Below, one piece after another: positions 44,507 to 53,748 of a stretch of 64,000 bases of DNA. The notes below the pieces were generated by a model that saw only the letters and a list, made by a program, of their open reading frames with translations, made no database searches and was not told the origin of the DNA. The stretch is taken from NCBI RefSeq assembly GCF_018448885.1, contig NZ_RCWB01000016.1, forward strand, positions 1-64,000, written 5' to 3'. The first letter of the stretch is position 1; every line of letters begins with the position of its first letter. The position numbers and the translations under genes were made by a program. This DNA comes from Photorhabdus caribbeanensis (GTDB lineage: Bacteria > Pseudomonadota > Gammaproteobacteria > Enterobacterales > Enterobacteriaceae).

Positions 44507-45937
44507 TTAGGGCTGATAGGTGCCGACCCCGATTTCATCTTCTTTACGGGTACGGGCTATAACGGACTCAGGTGATTCGTGTATACGAAGATCCATTTGA
44601 TCTTCGGTACGGATAACTTTACCGCGTAGTGAGTTGGCGTAGACATCAACAATTTCAACATCAACGAATTTGCCAATCATATCAGGCTGGCCTTCAAAGT
44701 TGACAACCCGATTGTTTTCAGTACGGCCAGAAAGTTCCATCACATTCTTACGGGAAGTTCCTTCAACCAGAATACGTTGTACACTGCCCAACATAGCACG
44801 GCTGTAGCTCATTGCTTGTTGGTTGATACGTTGTTGTAACAGGTAAAGACGCTGTTTCTTCTCTTCTTCGCTGACGTCATCAGGCAGATCGGCTGCCGGC
44901 GTTCCCGGACGAGCAGAATAGATGAAGCTGTAGCTCATATCGAAATTGACATCAGCGATCAGTTTCATGGTTCTCTCGAAATCATCTTGGGTTTCACCTG
45001 GGAATCCGACAATGAAGTCAGAGCTTATTAAGATATCAGGACGTGCTTTGCGCAGTTTGCGGATAATGCTTTTATACTCAAGGGCTGTGTGGGCGCGTTT
45101 CATCAACGTTAGAATACGGTCCGAGCCACTTTGCACCGGTAGATGCAGGAAGCTAACCAATTCCGGCGTATCTTCGTAAACAGCGATAATATCGTCTGTA
45201 AACTCAATGGGGTGGCTAGTCGTAAAGCGAATACGGTCAATACCATCTATAGCTGCGACTAAACGAATTAACTCAGCGAAAGAGCAGATATCACCATCAT
45301 AAGTGGCGCCACGATAAGCGTTCACGTTCTGACCGAGAAGGTTGACTTCACGTACGCCTTGCGCGGCAAGTTGCGCGATTTCAAACAGAACATCATCACA
45401 TGGGCGGCTAACTTCTTCCCCGCGGGTATAAGGTACGACACAGAAAGTACAGTATTTGTTGCAGCCTTCCATAATAGAAACGAAAGCAGACGGGCCTTCA
45501 GCGCGTGGTTCAGGAAGGCGGTCAAATTTCTCGATTTCTGGGAAGCTGATATCAACAACCGGGCTGCGGGTACCTTTCACCTGGTTGATCATCTCAGGTA
45601 AACGGTGCAATGTTTGCGGCCCGAAAATAATATCTACACACTGAGCGCGTTGGCGGATGAAATCCCCTTCCTGAGAGGCTACACAGCCACCGACTCCAAT
45701 GATGATATCTGGATTAGTATCTTTTAGGTTTTTCCAGCGGCCTAATTGATGGAAAACCTTTTCCTGTGCTTTTTCGCGGATTGAACAGGTATTTAATAGC
45801 AAAATGTCTGCTTCTTCGGCGACATCGGTTAACTGATAACCGTGAGTACTTTCCAGTAGGTCGGCCATTTTAGATGAATCATATTCATTCATCTGACAGC
45901 CCCAAGTTTTAATATACAGTTTTTTTATCGTCGACAT
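44507..45937 (-). CDS. miaB: tRNA-2-methylthio-N6-dimethylallyladenosine synthase MiaB
   Basis: Radical SAM methylthiotransferase adding 2-methylthio to i6A37 of tRNAs reading UNN codons. The auxiliary cluster cysteines are in [16 protein letters not shown] and GGCVASQ, and the radical SAM cluster CNKYCTFC is near residue 157. A C-terminal TRAM domain is present. Length 476 aa (E. coli 474). It is divergent from ubiF and first in miaB-ybeZ-ybeY-corC-lnt. Confidence 0.97.
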   Translation of the reverse strand: MSTIKKLYIKTWGCQMNEYDSSKMADLLESTHGYQLTDVAEEADILLLNTCSIREKAQEKVFHQLGRWKNLKDTNPDIIIGVGGCVASQEGDFIRQRAQCVDIIFGPQTLHRLPEMINQVKGTRSPVVDISFPEIEKFDRLPEPRAEGPSAFVSIMEGCNKYCTFCVVPYTRGEEVSRPCDDVLFEIAQLAAQGVREVNLLGQNVNAYRGATYDGDICSFAELIRLVAAIDGIDRIRFTTSHPIEFTDDIIAVYEDTPELVSFLHLPVQSGSDRILTLMKRAHTALEYKSIIRKLRKARPDILISSDFIVGFPGETQDDFERTMKLIADVNFDMSYSFIYSARPGTPAADLPDDVSEEEKKQRLYLLQQRINQQAMSYSRAMLGSVQRILVEGTSRKNVMELSGRTENNRVVNFEGQPDMIGKFVDVEIVDVYANSLRGKVIRTEDQMDLRIHESPESVIARTRKEDEIGVGTYQP

Positions 45938-46126
45938 TTTCTTGTGTATCCAAGCTTTCTACCGCGCCGAAAAGTGTTATTACACGGCAAAAGCAATTGT
46001 GTATTAGGCATAAAGTTGTCGGATATTGTAGTCATTTGCAGGAGCAGTGACCAGACTGTTAAACAGGATATTCTCTACCAGAGAATTAAAAATTCGGTAC
46101 ACTGTACTAATCAATGGGTTAATAGC

Positions 46127-47317
46127 ATGACTGAGATGAATAATTCACAACAGATTTTTGATGTAGTGGTGGTTGGTGCTGGCATGATCGGCGCTGCGAC
46201 AGCATTGGGGCTGGCACAGGAAGGTTGGACAGTTGCTTTATTGGATCATCAACCGCCGCAATCTTATGATGCACAGAGTCAGCCTGATGTACGTGTGTCA
46301 GCGATCAGTTGTGCTTCGGTAGATTTGCTCAAACAACTTGGCGCATGGGATGCGGTATTACAGATGCGCAGCGCGCCGTATCGTACATTAGAGACTTGGG
46401 AACAGAATGATTCTAATTTGGTGTTTGATGCACAAAGTCTAGGGTTGCCTGAGTTGGGCTATATGGTTGAAAACCGTATCTTGCAACTGGCTCTGTGGCA
46501 GCAGTTTGAAAAATATCCCAATTTGACTTTGCTATGCCCGGCAGTATTGCAATCAATGCAGTGGCAGAAAGTGGGTTGGTTAGTGACTCTGGCTGATGGA
46601 ACGGAAATGACTGCTCGCTTGATTGTCGGGGCGGATGGCGCTCGTTCTCAGGTTCGGCAAATGGCGGGAATTGGCAGCCGTGGCTGGCAATACAGACAGT
46701 CTTGTATGTTGATCACGGTAAAAACAGAACAGCCACAGCAGGATATTACCTGGCAGCAGTTTTTTCCTTCTGGCCCAAGAGCGTTTCTTCCACTGTTTGA
46801 TCAATGGGCTTCGCTGGTGTGGTACGACGAACCGGCACGCATACGACAATTACAGGCAATGTCAATGACTCAACTTGAGCAGGAGATTTTCCAGGCATTT
46901 CCTGTACGGTTAGGTAAAGTGACTCCCGTTGCCGCCGGTTCATTTCCTTTGACTCGTCACCATGCTAACAGTTATGTGCGTGAAGGATTAGTATTGTTGG
47001 GTGATGCGGCTCATACTATTAATCCGCTGGCCGGGCAGGGAGTAAATCTTGGTTATCGGGATGTGAATACGCTGCTTGATGTTTTGGTAAAGGCGAGAGA
47101 ATTAACAGAGCAGTGGGATTCATTGGAAGTATTGATGCGTTATCAGCGCCGCAGAATGCCGGATAACCTGATGATGCAAGCTGGAATGGATCTATTTTAC
47201 ACGGTGTTTAGTAATGAATTGCCGGGGCTGAAAGTTGTTCGTAATTTGGCGCTGATGGCAGCTCAACGGGCTGGCGTAATGAAAAAAGTGGTGCTCAAGT
47301 ATGCGTTGGGATTGTAA
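46127..47317 (+). CDS. ubiF: 3-demethoxyubiquinol 3-hydroxylase UbiF
   Basis: FAD-dependent aromatic hydroxylase of aerobic ubiquinone synthesis. The Rossmann dinucleotide motif VVVVGAGMIGAATALGLA is at about residue 14 and the second FAD motif LLGDAAHTINPLAGQG near residue 290. The ATG at 46127 gives 396 aa, close to E. coli (391); an ATG at 46136 is an equal alternative. The frame is open back to a GTG at 45944, but those codons overlap the miaB promoter region. It is divergent from miaB. Confidence 0.95.
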   Translation: MTEMNNSQQIFDVVVVGAGMIGAATALGLAQEGWTVALLDHQPPQSYDAQSQPDVRVSAISCASVDLLKQLGAWDAVLQMRSAPYRTLETWEQNDSNLVFDAQSLGLPELGYMVENRILQLALWQQFEKYPNLTLLCPAVLQSMQWQKVGWLVTLADGTEMTARLIVGADGARSQVRQMAGIGSRGWQYRQSCMLITVKTEQPQQDITWQQFFPSGPRAFLPLFDQWASLVWYDEPARIRQLQAMSMTQLEQEIFQAFPVRLGKVTPVAAGSFPLTRHHANSYVREGLVLLGDAAHTINPLAGQGVNLGYRDVNTLLDVLVKARELTEQWDSLEVLMRYQRRRMPDNLMMQAGMDLFYTVFSNELPGLKVVRNLALMAAQRAGVMKKVVLKYALGL

Positions 47318-47434
47318 CGTATAGAATAGTAGTGAAGATCATAAGCACGTCGTAACTCTATATTATGGCGTGAATAATTAGCTTTTCTTTGATATGCAGC
47401 TATTGATAAGCAAGAAAAGATAGGGGGCTGGAAA

Positions 47435-47457
47435 GCAAAAAACCACCTTTCGGCGGC
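47435..47457 (-). terminator. Terminator of the tRNA operon
   Basis: On the minus strand CCGCC-GAAA-GGTGG is followed by TTTTTT. It lies about 95 bp past the last tRNA. Confidence 0.82.
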
Positions 47458-47552
47458 CCGCTACACTAAAGAATATTCTTACTGTATATTCTTTTTCTAT
47501 TCTTTCTGTATGCTTTTTCAACACATCACTTCACGTAACACATTGATAAATA

Positions 47553-47627
47553 TGGCTGGGGTACCAGGATTCGAACCTGGGAATGCCGGAATCAGAATCC
47601 GGTGCCTTACCGCTTGGCGATACCCCA
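47553..47627 (-). tRNA. glnX: tRNA-Gln (CTG)
   Basis: 75-base cloverleaf including encoded CCA. The anticodon loop TTCTGAT is flanked by CCGGA/TCCGG, reading CAG. The sequence is nearly that of E. coli glnV/glnX. It is the last gene of the six-tRNA transcript. E. coli has two CTG genes here; this window has one. Confidence 0.95.
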
Positions 47628-47633
47628 ATGAAG

Positions 47634-47710
47634 TGGTGGCTACGACGGGAATCGAACCTGTGACCCCAGCATTATGAGTGCTGTGCTCTAACCAGCTGAG
47701 CTACGTAGCC
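47634..47710 (-). tRNA. metU: tRNA-Met (CAT), elongator
   Basis: 77-base cloverleaf with encoded CCA. The anticodon loop CTCATAA reads AUG, and the acceptor GGCTACG/CGTAGCC is that of elongator tRNA-Met. It is identical to the copy at 48088-48164. Confidence 0.95.
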
Positions 47711-47767
47711 TTTTTTTGAAGCGAGAAAATTTTACTGCAATATAACTAGTGGGCGACATTCAGTTAA

Positions 47768-47842
47768 TGGCTGGGGTACCAGGATTCGAACCTGGGGATG
47801 CCAGGATCAAAACCTGGTGCCTTACCGCTTGGCGATACCCCA
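47768..47842 (-). tRNA. glnW: tRNA-Gln (TTG)
   Basis: 75-base cloverleaf with encoded CCA. The anticodon loop TTTTGAT reads CAA. It differs from the neighbouring TTG copy only in the T-arm stem (GGGG versus GGGA side). Confidence 0.95.
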
Positions 47843-47894
47843 ACTGAAAGTAGTCACTGTACAACATGTTGTCAGAATTGTGTTATCAAGATTA

Positions 47895-47969
47895 TGGCTG
47901 GGGTACCAGGATTCGAACCTGGGAATGCCAGGATCAAAACCTGGTGCCTTACCGCTTGGCGATACCCCA
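47895..47969 (-). tRNA. glnU: tRNA-Gln (TTG)
   Basis: 75-base cloverleaf with encoded CCA and anticodon TTG. It is the third gene of the operon in transcription order (Met, Leu, Gln, Gln, Met, Gln), as in E. coli metT-leuW-glnU-glnW-metU. Confidence 0.95.
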
Positions 47970-47997
47970 TCTGAATAACGACAACTCGATGAATAAA

Positions 47998-48082
47998 TGG
48001 TGCGGGAGGCGAGACTTGAACTCGCACACCTTGCGGCGCCAGAACCTAAATCTGGTGCGTCTACCAATTTCGCCACTCCCGC
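47998..48082 (-). tRNA. leuW: tRNA-Leu (TAG)
   Basis: 85-base class II tRNA with a long variable arm and encoded CCA. The anticodon loop TTTAGGT reads CUA. The sequence matches E. coli leuW closely. Confidence 0.96.
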
Positions 48083-48087
48083 AAAGA

Positions 48088-48164
48088 TGGTGGCTACGAC
48101 GGGAATCGAACCTGTGACCCCAGCATTATGAGTGCTGTGCTCTAACCAGCTGAGCTACGTAGCC
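48088..48164 (-). tRNA. metT: tRNA-Met (CAT), elongator
   Basis: First tRNA of the operon, 77 bases with encoded CCA. Sequence identical to the second Met copy. It starts 38 bp downstream of the -10 box of a strong promoter. Confidence 0.96.
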
Positions 48165-48202
48165 ATCTTTTTTGCATTACCTTCATCGGCGTTGCGGGGC
48201 GC

Positions 48203-48231
48203 ATTATGCGTATATCAGCTAAATGCGTCAA
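48203..48231 (-). promoter_or_regulatory. Promoter of the tRNA operon with GC-rich discriminator
   Basis: Minus strand: -35 TTGACG (48231-48226), 17-bp spacer, -10 CATAAT (48208-48203), followed directly by GCGCCCCGC. Near-consensus sigma70 boxes with a GC-rich discriminator are typical of stringently controlled stable-RNA promoters. Confidence 0.88.
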
Positions 48232-48315
48232 CTGCTTTTTTCTCGAAATCTGCTTAAAGTCGCTTGTTTGATTGGCATGTAAGCATTTTGCTGTCAAAAT
48301 CAACAAAAAATAACA

Positions 48316-49539
48316 TTACCCTTCGAGTAAGTGTTGTAACAGGACGCCATTAAGCATAGCACGTTTAGTCAGAGCGAAGGCGCCAATAGCAGAACAGTGG
48401 ACTAATTCAGAGACAACGATTGGCAGATCTTGACGAAATTCTTTCAAAACCTGAGAGTTGATACAACTTTGAATAGCGGGTAAGAGCACTTTCTGAGCTT
48501 CAGTAATTTCTCCCGCCAGAACAACCTTCTGTGGGTTGAATAAATTAATCGCGATAGAGATGGCTTTGCCGAGGTAATGGCCAACGCTTTTTATCACTTC
48601 AGAGGCGAGTGGATCATTTTGGTTAGCGGCTTGGCAGATAGCTCTGATATTGCAATTATTCAATGTTAGCTGGCTTGGAAAACCTTGCTTTAATTGATGC
48701 TGAACTCGCGCTTCTATCGCTGAGTTAGCGGCGATAGTTTCCAGGCAGCCAAAATTGCCGCAGTGACAACGTTCACCGAGTGGTTCAATTTGAATATGAC
48801 CAATTTCACCTAAGTTTCCTCTATTATTGAGAAGTATCTGGTTATTGATAATCACCCCGGCACCGGTACCCCGATGGATACGTACCAATATTGAGTCTTC
48901 ACAATCACGGGTGGCGCCGAAATAGTGTTCAGCTAATGCTAAACTGCGAATATCATGACCAACAAAACAGGTAATGTTGAAATGCTTTTTCAAATTATCG
49001 ACCAGAGTCCAGTGAGTCACTTTAATATGAGGCATATATCGGACAATGCCGGTATCTGGGTCAACTAATCCGGGCAGGATAACTGAAATAGCGATGAGTT
49101 CGCGTATTCTGCGTTGATTTTGTTGAATAAAGTTTTCTATTGCGTTGATGAGCCGGTCTTCAACTTTTTGCTGAGTCGCTTCCGGTAGTGGATAATGTTC
49201 TTCAACCAAGGCCCTGCCGCTCATATCATAAAGAGCGAGAGTAGCATCATGGCGGCCAAGGCGGACACCGATAGTGTGGAAGTGACGATTTTCTGTAACG
49301 ATGGAAATAGCGCGGCGGCCTCCGGTGGAGGCTTGTTGATCGACTTCTTTAATCAAACCCCGTTCAAGTAACTGACGAGTAATTTTAGTCACACTGGCTG
49401 GCGCAAGTTGACTTTGTTCAGCAATTTGAATGCGAGAAATTGGCCCTTGTTGATCAATCAGCCGATATACCACGGCTCCATTAAGTTGCTTTACAAGGTC
49501 AATATTACCAATTTGTTTTTGTGTGTTGTTATAACTCAT
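48316..49539 (-). CDS. nagC: N-acetylglucosamine repressor NagC
   Basis: ROK-family regulator responding to GlcNAc-6-phosphate. The N-terminal winged helix contains SRIQIAEQSQLAPASVTKITRQ (split here by family position near residues 36-57), the ROK ATP-like loop is GTGAG, and the structural zinc site is CHCGNFGCLE near residue 255. Length 407 aa (E. coli 406). It follows nagA by 15 bp. The umpH (nagD) and asnB genes that follow in E. coli are absent. Confidence 0.96.
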   Translation of the reverse strand: MSYNNTQKQIGNIDLVKQLNGAVVYRLIDQQGPISRIQIAEQSQLAPASVTKITRQLLERGLIKEVDQQASTGGRRAISIVTENRHFHTIGVRLGRHDATLALYDMSGRALVEEHYPLPEATQQKVEDRLINAIENFIQQNQRRIRELIAISVILPGLVDPDTGIVRYMPHIKVTHWTLVDNLKKHFNITCFVGHDIRSLALAEHYFGATRDCEDSILVRIHRGTGAGVIINNQILLNNRGNLGEIGHIQIEPLGERCHCGNFGCLETIAANSAIEARVQHQLKQGFPSQLTLNNCNIRAICQAANQNDPLASEVIKSVGHYLGKAISIAINLFNPQKVVLAGEITEAQKVLLPAIQSCINSQVLKEFRQDLPIVVSELVHCSAIGAFALTKRAMLNGVLLQHLLEG

Positions 49540-49554
49540 CAGCTATTTAGTCCG

Positions 49555-50715
49555 TCAAAGTTCAGTTTCTTTTCCGTTAACGATGGTTTTGCGCATTTTA
49601 AAGTCGTGACTGAAAACAATGAGGTTAGCGATTTTCCCGGTTTCAACGGCGCCAAGATATTTATCAACACCAATTGCGCGAGCAGGGTAGAGAGTTGCCA
49701 TCCTCAGTGCTTCATCTAGTGCAATACCAACATGTTCAACGCTATTTTTAACGGCATCTATCATAGTGAGAGAGGAGCCGCTTAGAACGCCGTTTTGATC
49801 AACACATAATCCGTTGCGATAGTATATGGTCTTACCTGCGAAGGTGAAATGCTCCATTTTACAGGAGGCAGGATTGAGCCCGGCAGGGGCCGTCGCATCC
49901 GTTACTAAAATTAATTTATCATTTTTCAAACGCTTAGTATTACGAATATTTGGCCATGAAACGTGCAAACCATCAGCGATGATTCCGGCATAGATTTCAG
50001 GTGTATCAAAGATAGCGCCAATCAAGCCGGGTTGGCGGCCTGAAATAGCGGGCATGGCATTATAAATATGGGTTGAGATAGTAATTCCGTTTTCGAATCC
50101 CTGTCGGGCTTCTTCATAACTGGCATTTGAATGACCGGCGGAAACAACAATACCGGCTTCTACCAACTGCTGAATATATTTTTGTTCAACCATTTCCGGT
50201 GCGAGGGTCAACTTAGTGATGACATCAGCGTTATCGCACAGGAAATTTATCATTTCAGATGTAGGCTTACGGATAAGCTCTGGATTATGAGTGCCTTTCT
50301 TTACCGGATTGAGATAAGGCCCTTCCAGATGTAGACCTAAAGCCTGATGCTGATTATGTTTAAGATAAGTGCGCATGACTTCAACAGAGGCCATCATCAA
50401 TTCGTCTGTGCTGGTAATCAGCGTGGGTAAGTAACTGGTACAGCCAGAGCGCTCATTGGTTCTTTGCATGATATCCAGCGTTTTTTCTGAAATGTTTTCC
50501 AACTGATCGTTGAACTGAACACCACCACAGCCATTCACTTGCAGATCAATAAAGCCGGGGGAAAGAATTGCGCCATTTAGATCACGTTTTTCAATTTGTT
50601 CGGGTAACTCTTGTGTTAGGCAAATTCGTTTAATTAAGCCGTCTGCAATGATAACGGCATGTTCATCGAGTCTGTTGTTACCGGTATATATAATGCAGTT
50701 GGTTAAAGCATACAT
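49555..50715 (-). CDS. nagA: N-acetylglucosamine-6-phosphate deacetylase NagA
   Basis: Removes acetate from GlcNAc-6-phosphate. Metal and catalytic segments are visible: [10 protein letters not shown] (Glu near 130), SAGHSNA, THIYNAM and the catalytic Asp in VTDATAPAG. Length 386 aa (E. coli 382). It sits 86 bp after nagB; that gap holds a CAGCCTG/CAGGCTG hairpin. Confidence 0.96.
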   Translation of the reverse strand: MYALTNCIIYTGNNRLDEHAVIIADGLIKRICLTQELPEQIEKRDLNGAILSPGFIDLQVNGCGGVQFNDQLENISEKTLDIMQRTNERSGCTSYLPTLITSTDELMMASVEVMRTYLKHNQHQALGLHLEGPYLNPVKKGTHNPELIRKPTSEMINFLCDNADVITKLTLAPEMVEQKYIQQLVEAGIVVSAGHSNASYEEARQGFENGITISTHIYNAMPAISGRQPGLIGAIFDTPEIYAGIIADGLHVSWPNIRNTKRLKNDKLILVTDATAPAGLNPASCKMEHFTFAGKTIYYRNGLCVDQNGVLSGSSLTMIDAVKNSVEHVGIALDEALRMATLYPARAIGVDKYLGAVETGKIANLIVFSHDFKMRKTIVNGKETEL

Positions 50716-50801
50716 CTTAGCCTCCTATGGGATCGGGAGATGATGATTGAAGATAATGACGGTAATCAGCCTGTGAGAGAGGCATCAGGCTGTGTAGATT
50801 C

Positions 50802-51614
50802 TTAATTTTTGCTGGCGAATTCGCCGATAATCTCTGCTTCCAGTTGGTGGAAGTATTTGACTGTTTTTACCTTCAATTCCATTGTTGCCGGTTCGTCACA
50901 AACAATGATGGATTTAGGGTGCATTTGCAGACAGCTTATTGTCCACATATGGTTGACATTGCCTTCGATTGCCGCCTGAATGGCTTGAGCCTTATTTAGA
51001 CCTGTTGCAAGGATCATAATTTCTTCTGCATCCATTAACGTGCCTACACCTACGGTCAGGGCGTATTTAGGCACCTGATTAATATCATTATCGAAGAAGC
51101 GGGAGTTAGCTGTGCGCGTTTCTACGGTCAGTGTTTTAATACGTGTACGGGAAGTCAAGGATGACGCTGGTTCATTGAAAGCAATATGACCGTCGTTACC
51201 GACACCGCCCATAAATAGATGTATTTGGCCGTAAGATTTGATTTTATCTTCATAACGTTGGCATTCCGCTTCGACATCAGAGGCATTGCCATTGAGCAGG
51301 TTGATATTTTCTTTTGGAATATCAGTATGGTCAAAGAAATTTTGATGCATAAACCTATGGTAGCTTTGTGGATGATTTTCGGCGATGCCGACATATTCGT
51401 CCATATTGAATGTCACGACATATTTAAAACTGACTTTCCCAGCTTTATGCAGAGCAATGAGTTCTTTATAAGTTGCCAGTGGTGTACTGCCGGTTGGCAA
51501 TCCCAAAACAAAAGGGTGCTCGGCGGTGGGGTTAAATGCTTTGATTTTGCTAACGATATAGTGTGCGGACCATTTACCAACGTCACTTGCATTCGTTAGG
51601 GGGATCAGCCTCAT
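50802..51614 (-). CDS. nagB: Glucosamine-6-phosphate deaminase NagB
   Basis: Converts glucosamine-6-phosphate to fructose-6-phosphate and ammonia. Catalytic residues Asp72 (FNMDEY), Asp141, His143 and Glu148 ([11 protein letters not shown]) are at the E. coli positions. Length 270 aa versus 266. It is the first gene of nagBAC, with its own 277-bp upstream region carrying a candidate NagC operator. Confidence 0.97.
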   Translation of the reverse strand: MRLIPLTNASDVGKWSAHYIVSKIKAFNPTAEHPFVLGLPTGSTPLATYKELIALHKAGKVSFKYVVTFNMDEYVGIAENHPQSYHRFMHQNFFDHTDIPKENINLLNGNASDVEAECQRYEDKIKSYGQIHLFMGGVGNDGHIAFNEPASSLTSRTRIKTLTVETRTANSRFFDNDINQVPKYALTVGVGTLMDAEEIMILATGLNKAQAIQAAIEGNVNHMWTISCLQMHPKSIIVCDEPATMELKVKTVKYFHQLEAEIIGEFASKN

Positions 51615-51730
51615 AAGTGCCTCTTAAAACAAGAAATTGTAGCGGTTGGATAAATTAGCTGATTAACTAATCTTCTTATCGTATGAATACTAAATCATTT
51701 GTATGAGCAGAGATATGCTGTACCTCAAAG

Positions 51731-51751
51731 ATATTTTTTATCTTAAAATAA
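51731..51751. promoter_or_regulatory. Candidate NagC operator upstream of nagB
   Basis: Read on the minus strand, TTATTTTAAGATAAAAAATAT aligns with the site upstream of nagE at 16 of 21 positions without a gap. It lies 117 bp upstream of nagB. Two separated operators fit NagC repression by DNA looping as known in E. coli. Assigned by resemblance only. Confidence 0.5.
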
Positions 51752-51837
51752 GATGCAAAAAATAGCCAGAAGATTAATGGAAAAAGTGATGAATTTTGCG
51801 GTTTTTGTCACTTATTAAGTGGCCTTATTTTTGTAAG

Positions 51838-51872
51838 AAAAATAAAAGGGAACGAGAGATAAGTTCCCTTTT
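51838..51872 (-). terminator. Terminator of nagE
   Basis: AAAAGGGAAC (51844-51853) pairs perfectly with GTTCCCTTTT (51863-51872). On the minus strand it is followed by ATTTTTC. It lies 20 bp after the nagE stop and separates nagE from nagB. Confidence 0.85.
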
Positions 51873-51891
51873 AAGTTCGAGGTGTTTTTAG

Positions 51892-53406
51892 CTACAGCCT
51901 TTTGTTTGGCTGGCTTGAAGATAGTTGAGTGCGAATCTGCCCGGCAATGTTTTCTGCTTGGGGACCCAATACAACTTGAACACTCTGTTTACCTATTTTC
52001 AGGACGCCTTTTGCGCCTAATTGTTTTAACCGGTGTTCATCCAATTGTGTGTTGTCTTCAACGGTTAAGCGAAGACGGGTAATGCAGGCATCTACCGTAC
52101 GAATGTTTTGTGCGCCGCCAAGAGCGGTAATGTAATGTTGGATAGCTTCGTTATCTTGGACGGCGGAAGTCGCTTGAGTTGTCTCTCCAATTTCGCGGCC
52201 TGGCGTACGTAAGTTAAAAATACGAATCATGAGGGTGAAACAGACAAAATACAGCACAAAGAACAAGACGATTAATGGGATTAACAACCACGGCTTGGTT
52301 GCCAGACCCCAGCTCAATACAAGGTCAATTAATCCGGCAGAGAATCCAAAGCCATGCAGAATACCCAATGAATTGACGATAACCATGCTAACGCCAGCCA
52401 ATATTGCATGCAGAACATATAAAGCGGGCGCCAGGAATAGGAATGAGAATTCTATTGGTTCAGTTATACCGGTTAAGAATGCTGTCAAAGCGACGGAGAA
52501 TAGCATCCCGCCAATCTGAGGACGACGTTCCTTTGGTGCTGCGAAATACATTGCCAGTGCTGCGCCGGGCAAACCGCCCATAAAGATGGGATAAGCCCAG
52601 GCCATGTAAACTCCGGCATGTGGATCGCCGGCAAAGAAACGGTTCAAGTCGCCGCGGCTCATATCGGTGGCGATTTGGGTAATAGTTGAGCCATCAATGC
52701 CTGGAATCGCTGCGCCGATGGACAGAGAACGGGCAACATCCGGCGCCAGGCAGATATTATGTACAGAACTGGCTAAGTCATAAGTAATTTTCAGACAGTC
52801 ACCCAGACTAAACCAGAAAACAGAGTGCAGAATATAGTGCAAACCAAATGGAATGAGAGAGCGGTTAAGTACGCCATAAGTAAACCATCCGACCATGCCG
52901 CTTTTTGATACTAACAGGCTGAAAGAATCAATCCCATGCTGGACATATGGCCAGACATAGCCGCATATCCATGCAATGAACAGACAGATAATGCCTGTCA
53001 TGATAGGGACTAATCGCTTGCCTGCGAAGAAAGCAAGAAACTCTGGCAAGCGCGTATCTGAAAAACGGTTGTAGCAATGACCGGCAACGATACCCGCGAT
53101 AATGCCGGCGAAAAAAGACATATTGATAGTTGAGTCTATGACTGATGTGGCTTTAGTGAGTACTAAAAAGCCAACTACGCCTGCCAATGCAGCAGCGCCA
53201 GCATTATCTTTTGCTAAACCCACTGCGATACCTAATGCAAATAGTAGTGGGAGATTTTCGAAAATACCACCGCCAGCACTGGCGATGAAAGGAATATTAA
53301 ATACGTCGGGTTGGCCGAAACGTAGCAAAAGCGCAGCGACGGGAAGCGTGGCAATGGGAAGCATCAATGCTTTTCCCAATCGCTGCAAGTAGTTGAATAT
53401 ACCCAT
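51892..53406 (-). CDS. nagE: GlcNAc-specific PTS enzyme IICB, NagE lacking IIA
   Basis: PTS transporter that imports and phosphorylates N-acetylglucosamine. Residues ~1-375 are the IIC membrane domain (GITEPIEFSFLFLAP signature). Residues ~405-490 are IIB with the phospho-cysteine in VDACITRLRLT. E. coli NagE (648 aa) continues with a IIA domain; here the protein stops at 504 aa with a short SSSQPNKRL tail, so IIA-Glc (Crr) presumably supplies phosphate. It is co-oriented with nagBAC rather than divergent as in E. coli, and has its own terminator and operator. Confidence 0.93.
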   Translation of the reverse strand: MGIFNYLQRLGKALMLPIATLPVAALLLRFGQPDVFNIPFIASAGGGIFENLPLLFALGIAVGLAKDNAGAAALAGVVGFLVLTKATSVIDSTINMSFFAGIIAGIVAGHCYNRFSDTRLPEFLAFFAGKRLVPIMTGIICLFIAWICGYVWPYVQHGIDSFSLLVSKSGMVGWFTYGVLNRSLIPFGLHYILHSVFWFSLGDCLKITYDLASSVHNICLAPDVARSLSIGAAIPGIDGSTITQIATDMSRGDLNRFFAGDPHAGVYMAWAYPIFMGGLPGAALAMYFAAPKERRPQIGGMLFSVALTAFLTGITEPIEFSFLFLAPALYVLHAILAGVSMVIVNSLGILHGFGFSAGLIDLVLSWGLATKPWLLIPLIVLFFVLYFVCFTLMIRIFNLRTPGREIGETTQATSAVQDNEAIQHYITALGGAQNIRTVDACITRLRLTVEDNTQLDEHRLKQLGAKGVLKIGKQSVQVVLGPQAENIAGQIRTQLSSSQPNKRL

Positions 53407-53473
53407 AATGCTTACCTTAGTTGTAGGATGTTTTATTGAAAAAATAGCTCGCTATGAACAACAGCAATACAAC

Positions 53474-53494
53474 TTATTTTTAGTCGAAAAATAA
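53474..53494. promoter_or_regulatory. Candidate NagC operator upstream of nagE
   Basis: TTATTTTT-AGTCG-AAAAATAA is a perfect 8-bp inverted repeat of the Mlc/NagC type, 68 bp upstream of nagE. A CRP-like half-site TGTGATCA follows at 53521. The site pairs with the similar one before nagB. Confidence 0.6.
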
Positions 53495-53702
53495 TAAAAA
53501 GCTACACATAAATGAGTAATTGTGATCACTGTAGCGATATTGTTTAAAATTGCATAAATTAAGCCATGTGTAGTAAATGGATTTAAATTTTCAATTTAAT
53601 TAACATTGTGATTTATTTGATTTTATGGCTTTTAGCTATCGAAATAGATTGAATGACATAAAACTTGATTATGAAAAACAGATAAATTTATAAGGTTTTA
53701 TG

Positions 53703-53726
53703 AATGGGCACTTGTATGTGCCCATT
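53703..53726 (-). terminator. Hairpin after the glycosyltransferase gene
   Basis: AATGGGCAC pairs perfectly with GTGCCCATT around TTGTAT, 22 bp beyond the stop codon at 53749. The downstream T content on the minus strand is poor, so it is a weak terminator. Confidence 0.5.
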
Positions 53727-53748
53727 GATTTAATGAATAGTTTAAGTG

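Noticed and set aside
47822-48117. Open frames of 83-84 codons on both strands
   Set aside because: They lie across the tRNA genes and read tRNA sequence.
51785-51814. AAGTGA/TCACTT inverted repeat upstream of nagB as a CRP site
   Set aside because: The half-sites are 18 bases apart, too far for CRP, and lack the TGTGA-N6-TCACA form.
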